This document shows, piece after piece, positions 60,866 to 64,000 of a stretch of DNA of 64,000 nt. The stretch is from positions 62,001-126,000 of the forward strand of contig SYAC01000004.1 in assembly GCA_005787685.1 (NCBI GenBank), given 5' to 3'. The DNA is from Planctomycetia bacterium (GTDB lineage Bacteria > Planctomycetota > Phycisphaerae > Phycisphaerales > SM1A02). Made by a program: the position numbers and the translations under genes. Numbering within the stretch: position 1 is the first letter of the stretch; each line of letters opens with the position of its first letter. Below the pieces are notes generated by a model that had not been told where the DNA came from, made no database searches, and was given only the letters and a program-made list of their open reading frames with translations.

Positions 60866-61843
60866 ATGGACACATCATGGCTCTGGATCGCGTGCGGATT
60901 GATTGCCGCCGCAAGCGTGTTTGGTGGAATTTTACCCACCTTGATTCGCCTCACCCATCGGCGAATGCAGATCGCGCTTTCATTTGTCTCGGGCGTCATG
61001 CTGGGCGTAGCCTTTTTTCACATGTTGCCGCACGCCATCATGGAAATTTCCGCCTTTGGAAATTCACCTGGACAACACATGGACCACCACGCCATCAATC
61101 CAGTGATGTTGGCTGCCGCGCTTGGATTTCTCGCCATGTTTTTCTTGGAACGTTTCGCAAGTTTCCACCAGCATGATGTGGTGGAGGAGTGCGACACGCA
61201 TGACCCGAGGCATGATCATGGACACAAGCACGCACCCGCGCACGGCGTGACGTCATTGACCTGGTCGGGCGCGGCGCTGGGTCTATCTTTGCACAGTCTG
61301 TTAGAAGGTGTGGCGCTGGCTTCGAGTGTTTCGGTGGCGGCCACGCTGCATCCCGGTGCGGGGTTGGCCGGGCTTGGCACATTTCTTGTGATTGTTCTGC
61401 ACAAACCATTCGATGCCATGACGCTCACCACATTGCTGCGCGCCGGAAAATCGAGCGCCACGAAATTGCATTTGGTGAATATGTTTTTTGCATTGATTGT
61501 TCCTATTGGCGCGGCGTTATTTTTATTGAAGACTGGCGGCGCTGATCCAACATTCACCGCGTATGCGTTGGCATTCTCCGCGGGATCGTTCTTGTGCATT
61601 GCCGGAAGCGACTTGCTGCCAGAATTGCACTTTCATTCCCACGACCGCGTGCGTTTAACCTTGGCGTTAGTGCTGGGATTGGCAATCGCCTGGGGTATTG
61701 GAAATTTAGAAAGCATGTCGCACAGCGATGCCCACGATCATTCACACCAGGAAACGCCAACCGCTGTACAGCCCAACTTGCAACACACCGACCATACGCA
61801 CGATCACGCGCATGACCATTCAACAGAAAGCCACGCACCATGA
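60866..61843 (+). CDS. ZIP family metal transporter with His-rich tails
   Basis: 325 residues from the ATG at 60866, with about eight membrane helices. ZIP helix IV and V motifs: LGLSLHSLLEGVALASS and VLHKPFDAMTLTTLL (the second has H-K-P-F-D where many have H-E). Two His/Asp-rich stretches: an internal loop (HDPRHDHGHKHAPAHG) and the C-terminus (HTDHTHDHAHDHSTESH). Such tails often bind zinc. ZIP proteins bring zinc, iron or manganese into the cytosol. The stop overlaps the next start by ATGA. Confidence 0.9.
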   Translation: MDTSWLWIACGLIAAASVFGGILPTLIRLTHRRMQIALSFVSGVMLGVAFFHMLPHAIMEISAFGNSPGQHMDHHAINPVMLAAALGFLAMFFLERFASFHQHDVVEECDTHDPRHDHGHKHAPAHGVTSLTWSGAALGLSLHSLLEGVALASSVSVAATLHPGAGLAGLGTFLVIVLHKPFDAMTLTTLLRAGKSSATKLHLVNMFFALIVPIGAALFLLKTGGADPTFTAYALAFSAGSFLCIAGSDLLPELHFHSHDRVRLTLALVLGLAIAWGIGNLESMSHSDAHDHSHQETPTAVQPNLQHTDHTHDHAHDHSTESHAP

Positions 61844-62019
61844 AAATTGAAAAAGTTTTGGCCGAACTCAATCGCTTGCGGCATGATTTGGAAAAGGACC
61901 CAAAGGACATGGAGTGGTTCGCCTTGCACCACACATTTTGCTTTGTCAGTTACAAAATGGCTGAATTTCAGCGCTATTTGGATGAATCCGTGAAGCCAGG
62001 TGAATGTCCCGATGAGTGA
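61840..62019 (+). CDS. Small acidic protein coupled to the ZIP transporter
   Basis: 59 residues. The ATG lies in the overlapping ATGA at the end of the ZIP gene, so translation is almost certainly coupled. The sequence starts MKIEKVLAELNRLRHDL and ends with CPDE; a helical, acidic protein with no membrane segment. One central HHTFCF and one CPDE Cys might bind metal, but no family is recognised. It ends 114 bp before ileS. Confidence 0.6.
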   Translation: MKIEKVLAELNRLRHDLEKDPKDMEWFALHHTFCFVSYKMAEFQRYLDESVKPGECPDE

Positions 62020-62133
62020 TTTCATGTCCCCTGCAAAGCGCGCGCCGCGCCCCGCAAGTGGTCCGCGTGCAATCTAGTGCGCCCATAAAATTCACCACCC
62101 GTCCCGCGCAACACCTCTATCATCTCGCACTCC

Positions 62134-64000
62134 ATGCCTGAATATCGCGACACGCTCCAACTGCCCGCCACCGACTTCGCCATGAAGGCGAATCTTGCGC
62201 AATCCGAACCTAAGACGCTGCAACGATTCAGCGAGATGAATTTCTATGAGCGCGTGAACAGTGCGCGCGCTAACGCGCCCGTCTTTCGATTTCATGATGG
62301 ACCGCCATACGCCAACGGGCCAATCCATGTTGGCCACATGGTGAACAAGGTTCTCAAGGACATGGTGGTGCGCAGCCGTTTAATGGAGGGCATGCGCTGT
62401 CCGTACACGCCAGGTTGGGATTGCCACGGACTTCCAATTGAGCACCGTGTGCTGACGGAACTTTCCAAGAAGGGAAAGATGAAGGAGCTTGACGCGCTTG
62501 CGCCCAATGAGCGACGGGTTGCCATTCGGGCGGCGTGCGCCAGCGACGCAGTGAAGTTCATCCAAGTGCAAGCCGATGGAATGCAACGCTTGCTCACATT
62601 CGCGGATTATGCGCATCCCTATCGCACGCTTGACCAGGCCTATGAAGGCGCCACGCTGGAATTGTTTGCCACTTTGGTGGAGCAAGATATTGTGTTCCGC
62701 GAGCGAAAACCAGTGCATTGGAGCATTGCCAACCGCACGGCGTTGGCCGAGGCCGAGCTTGAATATGAGGAGCGCGAAGACCCGAGCATTTGGGTTGATT
62801 TTGAAGCCGCCGACCGCGAGGCGGTTGCCAAAGTATTTGGCGTTGAACTGGATTCAACTCCAAGCTTCATGATTTGGACAACCACCCCCTGGACGTTGCC
62901 CGCCAATCTGGCCATCGCCGTTGGCGGTGCGTACAACTATTCACTCGTTCGCATTGATGGCGGCGAGAGCATCATTGCCAGCGATCTGCTGGAAAAAGTT
63001 TCCAAGACCATTGGAGCCGAGAAGGTGGAGCGACTTGGCGAGACCACCGGCGACAAGCTTGTGGGCTTGCAGTACAGGCATCCGTTCTGTGATCGCGTGG
63101 GCAAAATAATCGGCGCCGCTCATGTGACCTTGGAAGATGGGACCGGCCTTGTGCATACCGCTCCTGGTCACGGCGAGGAGGATTGGCGCGCCGGCCGCAA
63201 GGAAGGGTTGGAAGCCTATTGCCCAGTGCGCGACAATGGAACCTACGACGATTCCGTGCCCGAGTGGTTGCGTGGCGTGTCCATTTGGGAGGCCAACAAA
63301 ACCATTCTGGAACACATCACCACAAGTGGGCACCTGGTTCACCACCTGATGTTTACCCACAGTTATCCCCATGATGGGCGCAGTAAAACCCCGGTTATTT
63401 TCCGCGCCACACAGCAGTGGTTCATCGGCGTGGACCGCAAAGCCAAGAACTCTGGGCGCACGATTCGCGAACTTGCCAGCGAAGCCGTGGAAAGCAAGAT
63501 TGAATTTATTCCAGAGTGGGGTCGCAATCGAATGCGCGGCATGATCGCATCGCGGCCAGACTGGTGCTTAAGTCGTCAGCGATCATGGGGCTTGCCAATT
63601 CCCGCGTTCAAGTTGCCCGACGGATCCACATTCATGACGCCCGCCAGCATTCGCGCCGTGGCCAAAGTGATGCGCGAGCATGGTTCCGACGCCTGGTTCA
63701 AACGCACTCCGCAAGAATTGTTGATCCACTACAACAGCGCGCAAGACGCCGCGGCTCCCAAAGATTTTGACAGCGCGAAGCTCGAAAAGTTATTTGATAT
63801 TTTTGACGTGTGGTTTGAGGCCGGCTCAAGTTGGCATTCGGTCATGCAGGAGCGCGGGCAAGGATTTCCATCCGAATTATATTTGGAAGGCAGTGATCAA
63901 CACCGCGGTTGGTTCCAACTCTCTCTGTTGTTGGCGCTGGCCAGCACGGGGCAGCCCCCGTTTCGTCGCCTGGTCACCCACGGATTTGTGGTGGACAAAG
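62134..64000 (+). CDS. ileS: Isoleucyl-tRNA synthetase (partial, 5' part)
   Basis: About 622 codons up to the window edge; the rest is outside. Class I synthetase: the HIGH motif is GPIHVGHMVNKVLKD (HVGH, residues 65-68), and the editing (CP1) domain contains WTTTPWTLPANLAIAVG and GTGLVHTAPGHGEEDW. The catalytic domain resumes with YLEGSDQHRGWFQLSLL at the end. The KMSKS loop and anticodon-binding part lie beyond the window. ATG at 62134 gives MPEYRDTLQL, usual for the family. Alone on its strand after the ZIP pair. Confidence 0.96.
   Translation, partial: MPEYRDTLQLPATDFAMKANLAQSEPKTLQRFSEMNFYERVNSARANAPVFRFHDGPPYANGPIHVGHMVNKVLKDMVVRSRLMEGMRCPYTPGWDCHGLPIEHRVLTELSKKGKMKELDALAPNERRVAIRAACASDAVKFIQVQADGMQRLLTFADYAHPYRTLDQAYEGATLELFATLVEQDIVFRERKPVHWSIANRTALAEAELEYEEREDPSIWVDFEAADREAVAKVFGVELDSTPSFMIWTTTPWTLPANLAIAVGGAYNYSLVRIDGGESIIASDLLEKVSKTIGAEKVERLGETTGDKLVGLQYRHPFCDRVGKIIGAAHVTLEDGTGLVHTAPGHGEEDWRAGRKEGLEAYCPVRDNGTYDDSVPEWLRGVSIWEANKTILEHITTSGHLVHHLMFTHSYPHDGRSKTPVIFRATQQWFIGVDRKAKNSGRTIRELASEAVESKIEFIPEWGRNRMRGMIASRPDWCLSRQRSWGLPIPAFKLPDGSTFMTPASIRAVAKVMREHGSDAWFKRTPQELLIHYNSAQDAAAPKDFDSAKLEKLFDIFDVWFEAGSSWHSVMQERGQGFPSELYLEGSDQHRGWFQLSLLLALASTGQPPFRRLVTHGFVVDK

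Overview
The window looks like a chromosomal contig from a planctomycete, probably of the Phycisphaerae type. Evidence for this is inferential: a MoxR/DUF58/Bat operon, many secreted proteins and lipoproteins of no known family, a giant subtilase with Cys-rich WDxxC modules, an orphan mraZ outside any division cluster, lpxB (Gram-negative envelope), a CsrA domain in an unusual setting, and a dnaA that is not next to dnaN. Coding density is high, short ATGA/GTGA/TTGA overlaps are common, and no insertion sequence, prophage or CRISPR array is visible.

Layout. 1-5270 (minus): moxR, DUF58, a DUF4381-like lipoprotein, batA, batB and the start of one more gene, translationally coupled. 5445-6748 (plus): a beta-hydroxyacid dehydrogenase and a small basic protein. 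6807-10611 (minus): unknown protein, HAD phosphatase, sucC, terC. A tRNA-Ser follows, then a 1421-residue secreted subtilase (11327-15592) and purD. 17322-23051: secreted unknown, trxB, aspS (minus), lpxB. 23162-28306 (plus): a complete branched-chain amino-acid ABC transporter livJHMGF whose LivG carries a membrane-like insertion. 28415-34382: unknown protein, nadD and a nucleosidase (minus), two tRNA-Glu, an OlsF-like acyltransferase fusion, aroB. 34566-40914: parA with a coupled unknown partner, M19 dipeptidase (minus), then a DUF2752/lipoprotein/lipoprotein/glycosyltransferase operon.

40833-43131 (minus) is the most interesting part. An orphan mraZ with its own three-repeat MraZ operator is followed by a stretch of about 270 nt of consecutive hairpins carrying five CAAGGA(U/C) motifs (three clearly in the loops) and ending in a strong intrinsic terminator. 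This is the architecture of a CsrB/RsmZ-type CsrA-sequestering RNA. The next gene downstream on the same strand encodes a CsrA domain fused to a metal-dependent amidohydrolase. The two together suggest an undescribed Csr-type regulatory module outside the Proteobacteria.

43258-64000: flavin reductase-like protein, a lipoprotein, dapF and an M20 peptidase, a DegT-family protein that has lost its PLP lysine, a HEAT-like secreted protein coupled to a divergent dnaA, a GNAT protein, rpmA and obg (no rplU beside them), a thioredoxin-like protein, a TolC-like lipoprotein, mutS, tRNA-Ala, a ZIP transporter with a coupled 59-residue protein, and the 5' two-thirds of ileS, cut by the window edge.

All calls rest on reading the sequence and on remembered family motifs; no database search was run.
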